Assembly: GCA_037576215.1 (NCBI GenBank) | Contig: JBANDB010000011.1 | Location: forward strand, 248,001-312,000 | Direction: 5' to 3' | Source of the DNA: Armillaria gallica | Lineage: Eukaryota > Basidiomycota > Agaricomycetes > Agaricales > Physalacriaceae | DNA: 64,000 nt | Part shown: one piece after another, positions 12,241 through 23,699 of the stretch | Layout of the letters: the number at the start of each line of letters is the position of its first letter | How positions within the stretch are numbered: the stretch's first letter is position 1 | Position numbers and translations under genes: made by a program | Notes under the pieces: model-generated | What the model saw: only the letters and a program-made list of their open reading frames with translations | What the model was told of the DNA's origin: nothing | Databases searched by the model: none

Positions 12241-12645
12241 AATGGCCTTTGCATCTTTATTGTACTTCAACCTTCATCCTCTTAGTCAGTATGATCTCAA
12301 TACACCTATAATCAACCAATAATGCACTGTAAGCTGAGCTGGAGCTCTAAGTAGGCATGTATTCTGATGTACTGTCACATAATTTATAATAAAGTGGTAA
12401 ATTACTGTTATACATGTCCCTCATTAGTACACAAGGGATTTATAATGCAAAGAGAGCGAATCCTACAGTAAAGAGCGACGCAGGCCAATATTGCAGATGT
12501 GTCAGGTAAGTCCGAGTCTGGCTGTACCGGCATACCTGATATAGTATAAATGATGTTATAATGGTCATGTGATAGGGTGGGAGGGTCAGCCAGAGGCACA
12601 AAATAATTTAATCGACCCTATGTATTTTTTAATTTTTTGGAACCC
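12155..12645. repeat. direct repeat of about 70 bp at the 3' end of the HET-related gene
   Basis: A G-rich motif (GGGAGGGTCA) followed by CACAAAA and AATTTA occurs at 12155-12220 and again at 12571-12645 in the same orientation, about 415 bp apart. The first copy overlaps the last codons of the HET-related frame. The natural end of that protein may therefore lie just upstream, with a repeat fused to it. The nature of the repeat is unknown. Confidence 0.45.
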
Positions 12646-13187
12646 CCTTGACTAAAACTTTTCTTCTTTAACATATTTAATAGTGCTTGATGCAAGTCTA
12701 CCACTCAGATAGTAGCAGTGGGACATTGTGTATGATCACCAAATGTCAGAATAATTTTGACTTCCTTTTTAATCTCTCCTCAGGCTCCAATGCTTATTCT
12801 TTCCTACCTTTCCTACTGTCATTACAATTTTTCTGGTCACGCTCTGTCGCTTTCCCATTTTGTTGTAGTTAGTTACTACAATGTATTCACTATAAACGAT
12901 TATTGGTACATGGAAATATGTTTCTGAGATCACTGTTACTTTAATAAAACCCCATATTGGAAATCAGGACTATGGGCATAGAGGGAGCTTAGGGAGCAAG
13001 TGTCATGATGGTCAAAATGTAGGTTGTTAAGGTATGAAGTGTCAAGTAATCTACTGGTAAGCAGTCTAAATATAGTAGGTAATCGGGCTGGATATATACC
13101 GAGTTTGACTTTCAACACCCTGGCCCCCAAGTGAATGATGAAAGAAAACAAAACTTTGTGAGTGGGATCTGTTCTTCCAAGTATCTA
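12241..13187. other. AT-rich, CpG-poor non-coding DNA
   Basis: No supported gene. CpG dinucleotides become rare here and stay rare until about 33 kb, in contrast with 1-11 kb. Short frames such as 12687-12872 have no motif. The second copy of the direct repeat lies at 12571-12645. Confidence 0.5.
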
Positions 13188-15203
13188 TCTATATATTAAG
13201 ACAGGTAGCGAAGATGACATAATAAGGCGGACTTTGAATTTCCGGCTGTTGCCATCCCACGGACCAATCCGGCTGAGTTTCAATTTCATTGCACTGCCAT
13301 TACTGCTGCCTCTGCAATCCCCCCATGGCACATCATTGGCATGGATGGCACCCAGTATTTGCTGAACTAAGACTATCTGCTAACTATATATGCTGACAGG
13401 ATGCTGTAAGCTCCAAAGCAAGTATCAAGCAATGAGCATTGAGCAATGAGTGAACAACAAACATCAAATGAAAAATTAGCAGGTAGGATCAGGGGCCAGG
13501 AGACCATCCAAGGACAGGTAACACATATATATGTACTGACTATGCCATAATTTACTTATTATGAGGCTTTGGCAAGCCTTCCCCCAGCAGGTAGAAATGG
13601 CAAGAAGACCATTCATGTAAGAATACATGCCACACTCAGCCTTTCTCTGTCAATGTAGAGCAACAAGCTGAGGTGACAAGTACAAAATATGAGGTATACA
13701 TACTACTGTACTATTTCACCCCTAAGTTCAGCCACTTTTAGGCGTTAGGACAGTAGTTCATTGGGTTGTCAGTTCAGACACTGATGTTAGGCATTAGGAC
13801 TTATCAGTTCAGTTCAGCCAAGTTTAGCCAGCATGGCCCAAGCTTTGGTGTAAAATCATAGTACATGTAGTACTACAGGAAGATGAGCAGGAAGTCAGAA
13901 TCACATAGATTATTGTAGTTATGCATGAAAAATAACATTCAAGAGGCAAATTTTAGTGCTATTTTGGGTTGCATGGATGTCAGTTCAGAGTCTGCTGTTA
14001 GGTGTTAGGTGAACTTAGAGTTGAAATAGTACAGTACTTTAAAGTCTGAGGATGCAAGGGAACATAAATATTATTAAGTAATGACTAAAACACAGAAATG
14101 AACTAATAGTCATAATGTCCAAGAACAGGGTTGTTGCAATGACAAGCAAAAAGATGGGATGTCAGCATGTGAGGTGCTCCAGAGGGCTTTGGCTTCAACA
14201 ATTCAGCTATGACAAGCTTACCCAGCTACCATGTCATAAATGGCCATTGCCATACCACAGTGCAAGCCAGGTGAGTTTCAATTTTGCTGCCTCTACCAAG
14301 CCTCTATTCTCCCTATAGCACATCATTGGTGTGACTGGCTCCTAACTGAGCTTCAACTGAGACCACTTATTCATGCTATAGCAACAAAGTGAGTAGGGAT
14401 CCGCACCATATCCATATACGGATACAACTATCAAATATACAGGTTGACCCGTACTGTCACCATATGGGCTGAAACTGTCAATGGTATAGATTGTAACCAT
14501 ACCCATCAACTATATTTATGGTAATGCTGAGTGACTCCAAGATTTTTTTGGATCAAATTTGTTTTAGATACACAAATAAGGTTAGTATCTGTCAGATCGC
14601 AGTAAATTATAGACAAAATTATTTATATTGAGTGAACCTGTACAGGACCTGTATTTTTTCTGGATCCCAAAATTGCATACAGTACCTGTATCAACTGTCC
14701 CATAATTCCATAAATATAGGTACAGTGCAGATCCCTCAAAGCAAGTATCAAGCAATGAGCAATGATTGAGCAACAAGTTGACAACGAGCAATGAATGTCA
14801 ATAGATATAAGTCTTATAGAAATTATCAGAGTTCAAATGATGACCATGGCAGCCCACCATGTCAGATATTCAAGTCAGGGACATAAGAACCAGAATATAG
14901 CTCTCCCTCTCTCCTGCCAGTAGTGACAGCTATTAACAATGATCAACCAAATCATGGGATTCCCTACCCATCCATTACATGGCTTACAGAAGTAACAGAA
15001 CAATGCTTTATGGCACTCATAAAAACCATTATGCTTCATTGCAGTAGCTCCAAAGAAATAACAGAGATTCAACCACATATCATAGTAATAAGCCGGGTTT
15101 GGGGTGGGCCCCAACAAGCCGAAGTCCCGTGTCGTAGTCAGGTTGCCAAGACCTGAGGTACGAGGGTCTGGCAATCGTGATGAAGACACGGGGCATAGGC
15201 TTG
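13188..15203. repeat. tandem duplication unit, copy 1 (about 2 kb)
   Basis: The unit begins at TCTATATATTAAG and runs to the next occurrence of that string, 2016 bp downstream. The order of landmarks matches copy 2: a GTTTCAATTTCATTGCACTGCC block, an AGGACAGGTAA...CATATA block, a GGGAACATAAAT...AAGTAATGA block, a CACATCATTGGTGTGACTGGCTCC block, and a final 110-bp block containing GTACGAGGGTCTGGCAATCG. No coding capacity was recognised. Copy 1 carries its own MITE at 14394. Confidence 0.75.
14394..14737. mobile_element. hAT-like MITE, decayed, in copy 1 of the duplication
   Basis: The left end TAGGGATCCGCACCATATCC pairs with the inverted right end, which starts GAGGGATCTGCACTGTACCT. Flanking octamers AAAGTGAG (14386-14393) and AAAGCAAG (14738-14745) match at six of eight positions, with transition differences. 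The terminal sequence resembles the MITE at 10344. There is no open reading frame. Confidence 0.65.
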
Positions 15204-17219
15204 TCTATATATTAAGAGAGGATGCATCAAAGCTGACATAATAAGCTGAGTTTCAATTCCATTGCACTGCTGTCACTGCCACCTCTCCACAGCGATGAGC
15301 TACAATTTCACTGTGCATACATTTACCAGTGTTCCATCCCCACATGGCAAATATTTGGGACATGTCCTGCACCCAGTATTCCCTGAACTGAGACTATTGA
15401 CTACCTATGCATGCTGACAGGACACTGTAGGCTCTAAAGCAAGTATCAAACAATGACCATTAAGCAACAAGTGAACAACAAACATCAAATGAAAAATTAG
15501 CAGATAGGATTAAGGGCCAGGAGACCATTCAAGGACAGGTAATACATATACAAGTACTGACTATACCATAATTTGCTTATTACAAGGCTTTGACAATGCT
15601 CAAGTCTTCCCTCAGCAGGTAGAAATGCCAAGGAGACTATTCATGTAAGAATACATGCTATGCTCAGCCTTTCTCTGTCCATGTAGAGCAATAAGGTGAT
15701 GACATTACCTATAAGAATATTTGCTATGCCATGCTATGTTGTGAGATGTAAATAAGGCAATAAATACAAGAAATATGGAAGAGCTCACTTAAGCCTTTCT
15801 CTGTCCATGTAGACCAACAAGCTGAGGTAACAAGTACAAATTACAAGGTATACATACTATTTTAAAGTCTGAGGAAGCAAGGGAACATAAATAAAGATGT
15901 GCGCTATACCTGTAGTATGGTGGTTATGTACAGTGTATATAGATACGGGTCCATACTATGGCTGACTTTAATGACCTAAAATATGGCTGGATTCATACAG
16001 TTTGAATATTGTCATTGAGGCAGGAACAGAAGACTCTTATGCTATAAAGATTAGTATCTATGACCTAAAAGAAGCATATAATACTCACCCTTTGGCACCA
16101 GATATCTGTATATGAACAACAGTATAGACACAGTACAGTTATGACATCAGCTGTACTATACCATGACCAATAATTTTATATGGTCTATGGTTGTATTTTT
16201 AATGGTATGATGTACATCCCTAAACATAAGTAATGATTAAAACATGGAAATGAACTGAAAGTCATAAAGTCCAAAAAGGGGATTGTTGCAATGACAAGCA
16301 AGAAGATAGGATGATAGCATGTGAGGTGCTCCAGAGGGCTTTGACTTTAAAAATTTAGCTATGACATGCTTACCCAGTTACCATGTCATAAATAGCCATT
16401 GCCATACCACAGTGCAGGCCAAGTAAGTTTCAATTTTGCCTGCCTTTACCAAGCCTCTACTCTCCCCACAGCACATCATTGGTGTGACTGGCTCCTAACT
16501 GAGCTTCAACCAAGACTACTGTTTGATTTTGACTGTTAATTTATGTAACACATAATGGGACCCTGTGAAGTAAAGCTCCCAGTAATTTGTCACACATAAT
16601 AAGCCCTTCTGAGAGGTAGTATCAGCCAAATTTGGGAATTTTTGGTGGCAGGCTGGCACTGGAGACACTATATATGGTAATTTCTCATCATATTTTAGTG
16701 AATGAAGCTATAGTAATTTGCCCATAAAGCATAACACATAAAATCCCATGAAGCTATGGCTGAAAGCAAACAGTACTTATCCACACTATAGCAACAACAA
16801 GCAATGAGTATTGAATGTCAATGGATGTAAGTCTTATAGAAATCATAAGAGTTCAAATGATGACTATAGCAGCCTACCATGTCAAATATCCAAGTCAGAG
16901 ACATAAGAACCAGAATCTCTCTCTCTCCCTCTCTCCTGCCAGCAATGACAGCTATTACAATGATCACCCAAATCATGAGAGTCTCTACCTGTCCATGACA
17001 TGGCTTACAGAAGTAACAGAACAGCTTTATAGCACTCAAGAAAAGCATTTTGCTCCATTGCAGTTGCTTTAAACAAATGCAGAGACTCAACAACATATTT
17101 TAGTAAAAAGCCAGGTTTGGGGTGGACCCCAACAAGCCGAAGCCTCGTGTCACAGTCAGGTTGCCAGCACCCGAGGTACGAGGGTCTGGCAATCGTGATG
17201 AAGACACGGGGCATAGGCT
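15204..17219. repeat. tandem duplication unit, copy 2 (about 2 kb)
   Basis: Same landmark order as copy 1, visibly diverged by many transitions. It lacks the 14394 MITE and instead contains one at 15892. The copy 1 position that corresponds to the 15892 insertion is an empty site at about 14062-14075, so the insertions followed the duplication. Confidence 0.75.
15892..16222. mobile_element. hAT-like MITE, decayed, in copy 2 of the duplication
   Basis: The left end TAAAGATGTGCGCTATACC pairs with the inverted right end TAGGGATGTACATCATACC. Several differences are G-to-A or C-to-T transitions. Flanking octamers are AACATAAA (15884-15891) and AACATAAG (16223-16230). The paralogous sequence at about 14060 reads straight through GGGAACATAAAT into AAGTAATGA, giving an empty-site comparison. 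Non-autonomous, about 331 bp. Confidence 0.75.
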
Positions 17220-17396
17220 TGTATAACGGAATAATGCTGGCGAGGCCCACAACAGGGGCAAAGCCTGCTACTTTAACCACTACATTATGATCCCATTGAC
17301 TTCATAATGCAAAACAAGTGCATTGCTTACTTATGGTCCTGGTATATGATGTATTGAGACAATAAGGCTAAAATATATGGACTCATACATAACCTA

Positions 17397-19252
17397 CTAC
17401 AAGAGAGCATTCAACATTTCTTCCATAGCGGTGTGATTTGACTGTTCTCTATTCCTCAGTGCCACAATCAATGCCCTATCTTTGGTCGCGAACTTTCTGA
17501 GACCTTCCATCACTAACTTGTTCCTTTTCAAAGCATGATCCAACCTGATCATTGTTTTGGCAAGTTCCTCCTGATACCCTTCTCAATCCAAGTCTTTTAG
17601 CATCTGAATGACCTTCTGAACCTCCTCAGAATCTGGTTTACCATCGAATGTGGACCCTTCTGTCAGGGCCTCAGATATCCTGAACGACTGCTCCATCAAG
17701 GATTGCAAGCTCGCATCCAGCTCAGGATGGCAATCAGGTGCAGGCAATGGGGGGGTGTTCGGAGGAGGCAATGGATTAGTGGGAGGCAGAGGCTTTGGAG
17801 GAGGTGAAGGATTAGTTGGGGGTGGAGGCTTTGCAAATGGAAACTGGGGAAAAGCAGCAGAAGATGTCAAAAAGGCAGGGGTTGAAGGGAACCTTATGGA
17901 AGCCAACGAGGCAAGGTTTGTCTTGGGGATCACAACTTCAGGCTTCTGAACATTCAGAGTCAGCCTCGGTTGTGGAGAAGGTTTTGAGGGGGACGGTGGC
18001 AAGTCAATGTCAAAATCATCGTCGTCGTCTGAGACCACTCTGTGCTGCGTAGTGGAAGGCATAGGTGATTTGGAGGCACACTTTTGTTTGTGCAATTTCT
18101 TGGCAGTCTCCAGTCCACCTGGGACACATTGTTTAGCTTGTAGGTGACACTCGTGACACTTTGAATGGTCCCCACTGTTTTGCCACTGACAGGCAATTTT
18201 TGTTCTGCAAGTTTTACACTATGCCATGGCGATCAATGTGATGTCGGTTACAGCAGAATGAAATGCACCAGTGCATCCACCTCTATGGGGATTAAGTCCC
18301 AATCCAAGATGTCAATCTTGCAAACCCTTGTCTTGTTCAGAGTTTGAGAATGACCATGGTGTACACTCAAAAAGACCAGCTGACACCAAAGTTCTGGACC
18401 AATTGTCGCAGATGCCTTGGCCTGGTATGCATCACCCATGCCAGCGATCATGTCTCTGATGTTGTTGAGCCATTCCACTGATGGTTCCTCTGGCACAAGT
18501 AAACAGGATTGAAACTAGACGGCATTGTCAGACTGCTGTCTTCCAAGTCATACCAGCGTACCTGTTTCCACAGCTCTTCATTCAGGGCCCACTTCTTTTG
18601 AGTGAGGGGGGCACTCTGGAAACCAGACTACTGAAACCATCAGAAGATACCATTGAAGAATAGTAGAAACTTATGGCAGGCCTCCTGGTGCCGTCGACTT
18701 CAACTTGTGCATCTCTTTTTTGCTGGTCACCCGTGGTTTAGAAGTCTGAGGATGGTCGGAATGCGATTGTACTCTGAAGGAGTGAGATGCTCACCAAGCT
18801 ACTGGCGACAGCGGGGGATGTGGTTTGGGCTTTATGTTTCGCATCAGGAACCGGTGCATCAGAAATTCTGTCGTTGGCAACATCTGATTTCACCGGGGGG
18901 GGGGGGGGGGGGTGGATGAATTGGACGGCAAATCCCACAGAGCCACCCCGTGTATCACAGTTGTATCGTCAACGTATTTCAAAGTATCGTAGACTCGATT
19001 CTTGAACAAGAGAGTCAACTAAAAAAGTGTGCATGAATACCAGTCACTCACAATATGCTGCTTCACCAAGCTCCACTGTGGTCCTGATTGATCTGACTCT
19101 AACTTCTCGCGACTCGAGATGTATAACATCAAAGCATCCTCTATGGCCTTCTCATGCTCCTTTGTTGTTTCTGGTAGCATGACAACTTTGATCATGAGCT
19201 GTTCTGGACCAATGACCATGCACTCTTTGGGTAAAGGTGCAACTCTGGACAT
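17397..19252 (-). pseudogene. Cys-cluster protein with proline-rich linker and coiled coil (decayed)
   Basis: The likely start is the ATG at 19252 (MSRVAPLPKE). A short GTGAGT...TTTTTTAG intron follows near 19055, then a frame broken at a run of 18 C on this strand (18895-18912). About 18496-18250 encodes a conserved-looking block (VEWLNNIRDMIAGMG, ELWCQLVFLSV, DWDLIPIEVDALVHF). A Cys cluster at about 18215-18110 has spacing CX2CX5CX10CX2CX6C, close to a fungal Zn(II)2Cys6 cluster. It is followed by an acidic patch (DDDDDFDID), a proline-rich linker and, past a TGA at 17583, a charged helical segment typical of a coiled coil ending at TAG 17397. The same order, cluster then coiled coil, occurs in the plus-strand paralogs at 22.6-24.7 kb. 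DNA binding is an inference from the cluster only; frameshifts near 18490 suggest it is not expressed intact. Confidence 0.55.
18895..18912. repeat. G18 homopolymer
   Basis: Eighteen consecutive G on the plus strand (C on the strand of the surrounding gene, where they encode a proline run). The reading frame changes across the tract, so replication slippage or a sequencing length error here could by itself explain one frameshift in that gene. Confidence 0.9.
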
Positions 19253-19396
19253 AATGGTAAGAGGTCAAGTGGTGATGATCGAAAACTTTTACAGATACAT
19301 TCCATATATAGTATATACCCCTAACAACAATTCTGGGCCTTAGGACCAGTAGAAACAATGTTCTTGGAGTCAATGACTCTGGCTGTCGCTGCAATT

Positions 19397-19990
19397 CTGA
19401 AACTGATCAGAGTCACTGAGTGTCTGTCCATTAAAAGTCAGAGGTTGGGTTCTTCAAGGACTTTTGACATACTGGAAGGTGGTCTGGAAATCCTTCCCAT
19501 CCATTAGGAGTATGTCACCCTTAGCAGAGTGTGTCAACATCAGGGTGGTTGTTATAGCTGCCATTGACCTCACATGTCTAAGATTGACTGCCAAGAAACA
19601 CCTCGGACTATCTGAAGGTGGATGCTTCCATCAGAATGTCATGGTCACATCAGAACCTAATGATAGACCCGCCACAAAAGGATACATGCCTCACTCATCG
19701 TTGCTGTGGAACTGTACAAAGTCAGTGGCTATCACAGCATAGTGCAGCTGCTCACCGCCATCACCTGGTCTGGAAGATATGTGGCACTTTGAATCTGTGA
19801 GTTTTGGATACAAGGAAGATACTGTGGATTCCAACCACCTAAGGAGTTTGTTGAAGTTGGGGACTGAATTGAACACTGAATTCAGTGAATCTTTTATGTG
19901 AGCATGAGCATTGTGAATGACTGCCAGGGCGCATTCCCAGTTCGTAGTTAGGCCATCGCCTCCTATGTACTGATGGACCTGATCAGCCAC
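19397..19990 (-). pseudogene. AlkB-like 2-oxoglutarate/Fe(II) oxygenase core (decayed)
   Basis: In one minus-strand frame the order is LHYAVIATDFVQFHSND, then YPFVAGLSLGSDVTMTF, then LRH joined across a 52-bp intron (GTGAGG...CTAAG) to GDILLMDGKDFQ. This follows the AlkB pattern: a histidine-containing metal motif, a SLG strand, and HGDLLVM. In the family the first metal motif is HxD; here it reads HSN followed by D, and the downstream metal histidine position seems to read Tyr. Both changes are G-to-A or C-to-T on one strand, so the enzyme is probably inactive. TGA codons interrupt it at 19691, just after the first metal motif, and after MTF. A zinc-ribbon exon on the same strand at 21.5-21.9 kb is probably its N-terminal part. 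Substrate unknown; family assignment is from motif reading only. Confidence 0.45.
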
Positions 19991-21454
19991 AAATCACCCT
20001 GGCCATTGCACATACATGGTAGGCAACGCTGGCTATGAAGAATGTAAGGGGACCGAAAGCAATTGGGAGGAGGAACTTACCGTTGTAAGAGAAGTAATTC
20101 ATGAACATTGTGCCTTAACCTGAGAAACGAAGTGAATCAAAGATAGCTGCTGCAATACAACAACGAACATTGGTGCTACATGCAGTGTCAATGGACCATG
20201 ACAACAAGGACAATAGAAGAGCCTACAGCTCTGAGAGGTGTTTGTTTGAAATTGAAGAGATGATTTGCTTCTGTGGCAATGTATTCTGTCAGGAGTTGAC
20301 TTGCATCCTGTAATACATGTGGCCCTGGTTGAAGCCAAAATATCTGCATGCTACGTTGTAAGGCTAGCAAACTCTCTGGTAAGAGAAAGTCGTGTCTGTG
20401 TCTGCAAGATCTTTTGTATACGCAAGGAGGGTTACCACCCACTCTGAAGGGATCCGATAGAATCCGCTCCGTCTGCAGATACGATAGAAAGAAGTAGTCC
20501 AAGCATCTGCTTAGGATGCTGAACTGAGAGTGGTTGTGTGAAGATAGTGAGAGAAAGGAGAATTCCTTGCAATCCGCTCGCAATGCTAGGCTCAAAGGTG
20601 GCTAGATATGCTTTAGGAGAGTAGTGGAATTTATTCCTTTAATGTGCTATGAGCAAGTGAGATTAACTAACTTTCTAAGTACATTGTATGCGCTTATATA
20701 GTAGCAGATCTGAGCCAGCTCCCTGCTCCCATGCCTGCCCGCTCCAATATTCCTGAATATATCCTTTAAAGGCGATATCCAACACGAGCTGATGCACTGA
20801 AATCCACTAGTGAACTACTTCAAAGCCATTGAGCAGATTCTACAACACCTTCTGCATCCAGTTTGGTTTGAGAATAGCCATATATGGCTATCCGCCATCA
20901 GCCCATTTGCCCGCTTCTCAAGGGTAAACCTTCTGCCATCCGCTGGCATGGATGCTTCAGGTTGATAGCTGTCAGCTCCTGGAGCCTAGGCTAGTCAAAT
21001 ACCTGTGAAACAGGGTGGTTTCATGGCGGATAGCATATGGCCAGGCTGATAGCGCAATGCTTGGCAGATGCGTAGTGGATGGGCAGCTGCCTGAGTGGAT
21101 TCCGCAGGAATTCCGTCTTTGAGCAGTAGAGATGCTGAGACTGGGGGAGCAGCGAGTGAAAGTGGTTGTAGCAATAGCACCTTGTTGCTGTGTCAAGGTG
21201 AAAACCAAAATTTGGTGCACACACAGATGTGGTGCAGCACAACGTCATCATCAGCCAATTGAAAAGTGGGTGTATGTTCTGGTTACTTGTATCCTTTCAC
21301 ATGGAAAACCATAAGCTGCTTCAACCTATGGCAGTGTTCAAAAATGTATTTATATGTACTGATTCCTGGTCATGTTGTTAGTTTAAAGTCTTCATGTTGA
21401 AGGATATCATGCACTTTCAGGATCTTTCAAGTCATATTCTGGCACTGACGCAGG
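19991..21454 (-). other. interior of the putative oxygenase gene, unresolved
   Basis: A plausible minus-strand intron (GTAAGTTCC...GGCCAG) spans about 20080-19998, just upstream of the oxygenase core. The rest holds frames up to 135 codons (20188-20595) without motifs. I could not join the zinc-ribbon exon to the oxygenase core through this stretch. Confidence 0.3.
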
Positions 21455-21885
21455 TCGATGGTGTATGTCCAAATTCGGCTCGATTGCCTTTTTGCACCCA
21501 CAATAGTCACATACAAGAGCAGACCATAAATATCTGTGAAGACAGAATTAAGAGCCAGGGGGAAGGGTTTTCCCTTAAACAAACTCACTCACTGACAAGT
21601 CATTCTTCCACAAGATGGACAGTGGAAACCAGATAGTTTTTTTGAAGTCTGGACTACAGTTGCCTCGATGGAGGATGATCTTTTATCACTGCAACAGCAA
21701 ATAAGGAACCCATTGTCATACACTAATGTAAAAGGTGGACAGATCTTCCAGAAGAATAGACAGTCCGAGTTCAAGCAGAATGGGCCTTTCATTACAGAAT
21801 AGGGTTCTCTGTGAAGCATGCCCCACAAGTATAAATCTCGGGTTCTGAAAACCCTGATATTGATATAGTGTTGGGCAACCACCAT
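21455..21885 (-). pseudogene. zinc-ribbon exons, probable N-terminal part of the AlkB-like gene
   Basis: The minus-strand frame from 21885 contains FCLNSDC and ends GFHCPSCGRMTCQ. A GTGAGT...TCACAG intron (about 21600-21540) joins it to LVCDYCGCKKAI. Together these give CX4C and CX2CX4C...CX2CXC, a treble-clef or ribbon-like zinc site. From memory, agaricomycete proteins with a GF-C-xx-CGR-C segment often carry an AlkB-like or TET/JBP-like oxygenase downstream. That fits the oxygenase core on the same strand about 1.5 kb away, but the link is inference. Confidence 0.45.
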
Positions 21886-22602
21886 GTTGGCATCTCCTGG
21901 TCCTGGATTAGAACCAGACTTTCAGAGCACCGAATGGCAGGCCTTACGTTGAGCCTAAGTCCAGCCTTAATCCTGATCGATTCACCATCTTTTTCATTTA
22001 TTGGTCGGTTATGGCAACATCAAGAAAGTAAACGAGAACCACTGATGCCATAGGAACCGGACCATGTAGGATACCAGGAGGCAAAAATTGATGCCTTCAG
22101 CCATAAGGTTGTAGGGAAAGAAGGGATAGTCATCTTTGATGAATACCGAGATTCGAGACTGTTTAGTCTCTGCAGCGAGCAATGGGACTTAATAATTCCT
22201 CTTAGAGTTTACAAAGTTCCTGTGGTTCCAGCAATAGTTGCGTTGACCTCTCGTTGACATTGACAACCATAACTTACCTGTGGGTAAATAATCCTGCCAC
22301 CAAAGAAAAACCTGTCACATCTAGAAAAAGTCTCAGTATCATTCGCTAAACATCGTGTTCTCACTGACAGAGCAGTATTGGCAGTTAAAAGCATGCCTTT
22401 TATGATATTATCTTGAGCGAAGATTCCAGCATGACAAGCTTTGAATTCCAATCTCGTTTTGCAGATCTCTTGGTGTGAACAACACCAAGCAGGTGGCAGT
22501 CACAGTAGATGGGCAGTGTTAAAAGACATGAGCACCACTTTGAAAGAGAATATGCTGCAAAGATGGCCTAGGAAACTCACATGATCCCATTTTTGATGCC
22601 AC
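21886..22602. other. exon-like minus-strand frame and spacer
   Basis: A minus-strand frame at 22209-22451 ends at a good donor (CAGGTAAG on the minus strand near 22280) and may be a further upstream exon of the oxygenase gene. No motif supports a name. The rest of the stretch shows nothing recognisable. Confidence 0.3.
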
Positions 22603-23602
22603 TTGGACTGTAACCTTCTTGCCTCATCCTCAATTCTTGCTCCTATGACAGCAACAGTCCAGGCAATAGACGTCCCTTTTGGGTGGATTGTAGGCCCCCC
22701 TGAGCTTCAAATACATCTCTTTCGACCATACATCATCGAAAACAGGGCTAGGTTCTTGGATAGGAAAATGTGCACATTCGTAGTTGGACTGAGGGAACAC
22801 CTGGAGGATGTGGTGGTGCTTCAGGTAACCATGACATCTACATATCCAAACCAGTCTAAAATGCCCCCTATGATAGGAAGATTTTCTTGAAATAGTAGAC
22901 ATGCTCAATGGCAATTATATGATTCTCTCGGGGCATGACCTCCTTGGGAGCGACTATCGTGCGAGTCGTATAATGGAAATGGTAAGTCAGGTTTCAAAGC
23001 TCCAAAGTCTAACTATTCTAATGCAGATTCAACCTAGTTCAAGCAGGTCACTGCCACAAGCTACATGGGTATCCCTCCGAACTTCCATTCATTCTGGCAC
23101 TCTTATCTGCATCTGCTTGTGGAAGTTGTCACAGAGGAGGATGTCATGGCCATGTGTGCCAAATGTTCTGGGCCTTTCTGGGCTGTGATGGTCAGAGAAA
23201 CAACAGGAGTACCAAACAAAGTAGTTGGAGAAAAGGTTGGGGCAGCAGCAGTTCGAACTTGGAGCCTTTTCGGCAGCGAGAGATCAAAGATATGTCTGCC
23301 CAAGGCTTCGCGTCGATAAATTGATTAAATGGTGGTAGTGTAATCAGTGTCGCAGTATGCAATTGAAGTGTCTAGAGATGGGAGACATCGAGGAGCCAAG
23401 ATGTTGACTATGCTGCATTGAGAATCTTCGTTGCAACAATGTAGATGCAGAAGCCGTAGGGCTGCAAGAATATCAGTCACTCAGTTACACTGTAGCGGGC
23501 ATCGAGCGACTGTATAACCAGCAACAGGCGATGCTGTCTCTGCTTGATGAATTGGTTCAAGTCTGGAAAGAAATTATTCAGTTTACCAGGGATCGACGGT
23601 AG
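22603..23602 (+). pseudogene. Zn(II)2Cys6-like cluster protein, paralog A
   Basis: Three exons are inferred. Exon 1 (to about 22821) contains LQIHLFRP and ends VVLQ. Exon 2 (about 22872-22981) contains NYMILSGHDLLG. Exon 3 begins FKQ near 23040 and runs through EDVMAMC, a PFWAVMVRETTG block, and a Cys cluster at about 23340-23430. The cluster spacing is CX2CX6CX10CX2CX6C, the exact layout of fungal binuclear zinc clusters. A leucine/glutamine-rich coiled-coil tail stops at TAG 23600. A TAG just before the cluster and a TGA inside it show decay. The intron positions and every block match paralog B immediately downstream, so the pair arose by tandem duplication. Zn-cluster proteins usually bind DNA, but here the cluster is near the C-terminus, which is unusual. 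Function unknown. Confidence 0.55.
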
Positions 23603-23699
23603 ATTACGATGTCAACATTATCATATTTGTGTTCCATCATTGCATCACAATTTACATGAATTGCATTTAGGCCCATCTGTCTGTTTGCACGTGACAGAC

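Noticed and set aside
20188..20595. 135-codon minus-strand protein
   Set aside because: Low-complexity Ser/His/Leu composition with a competing plus-strand frame; no motif.
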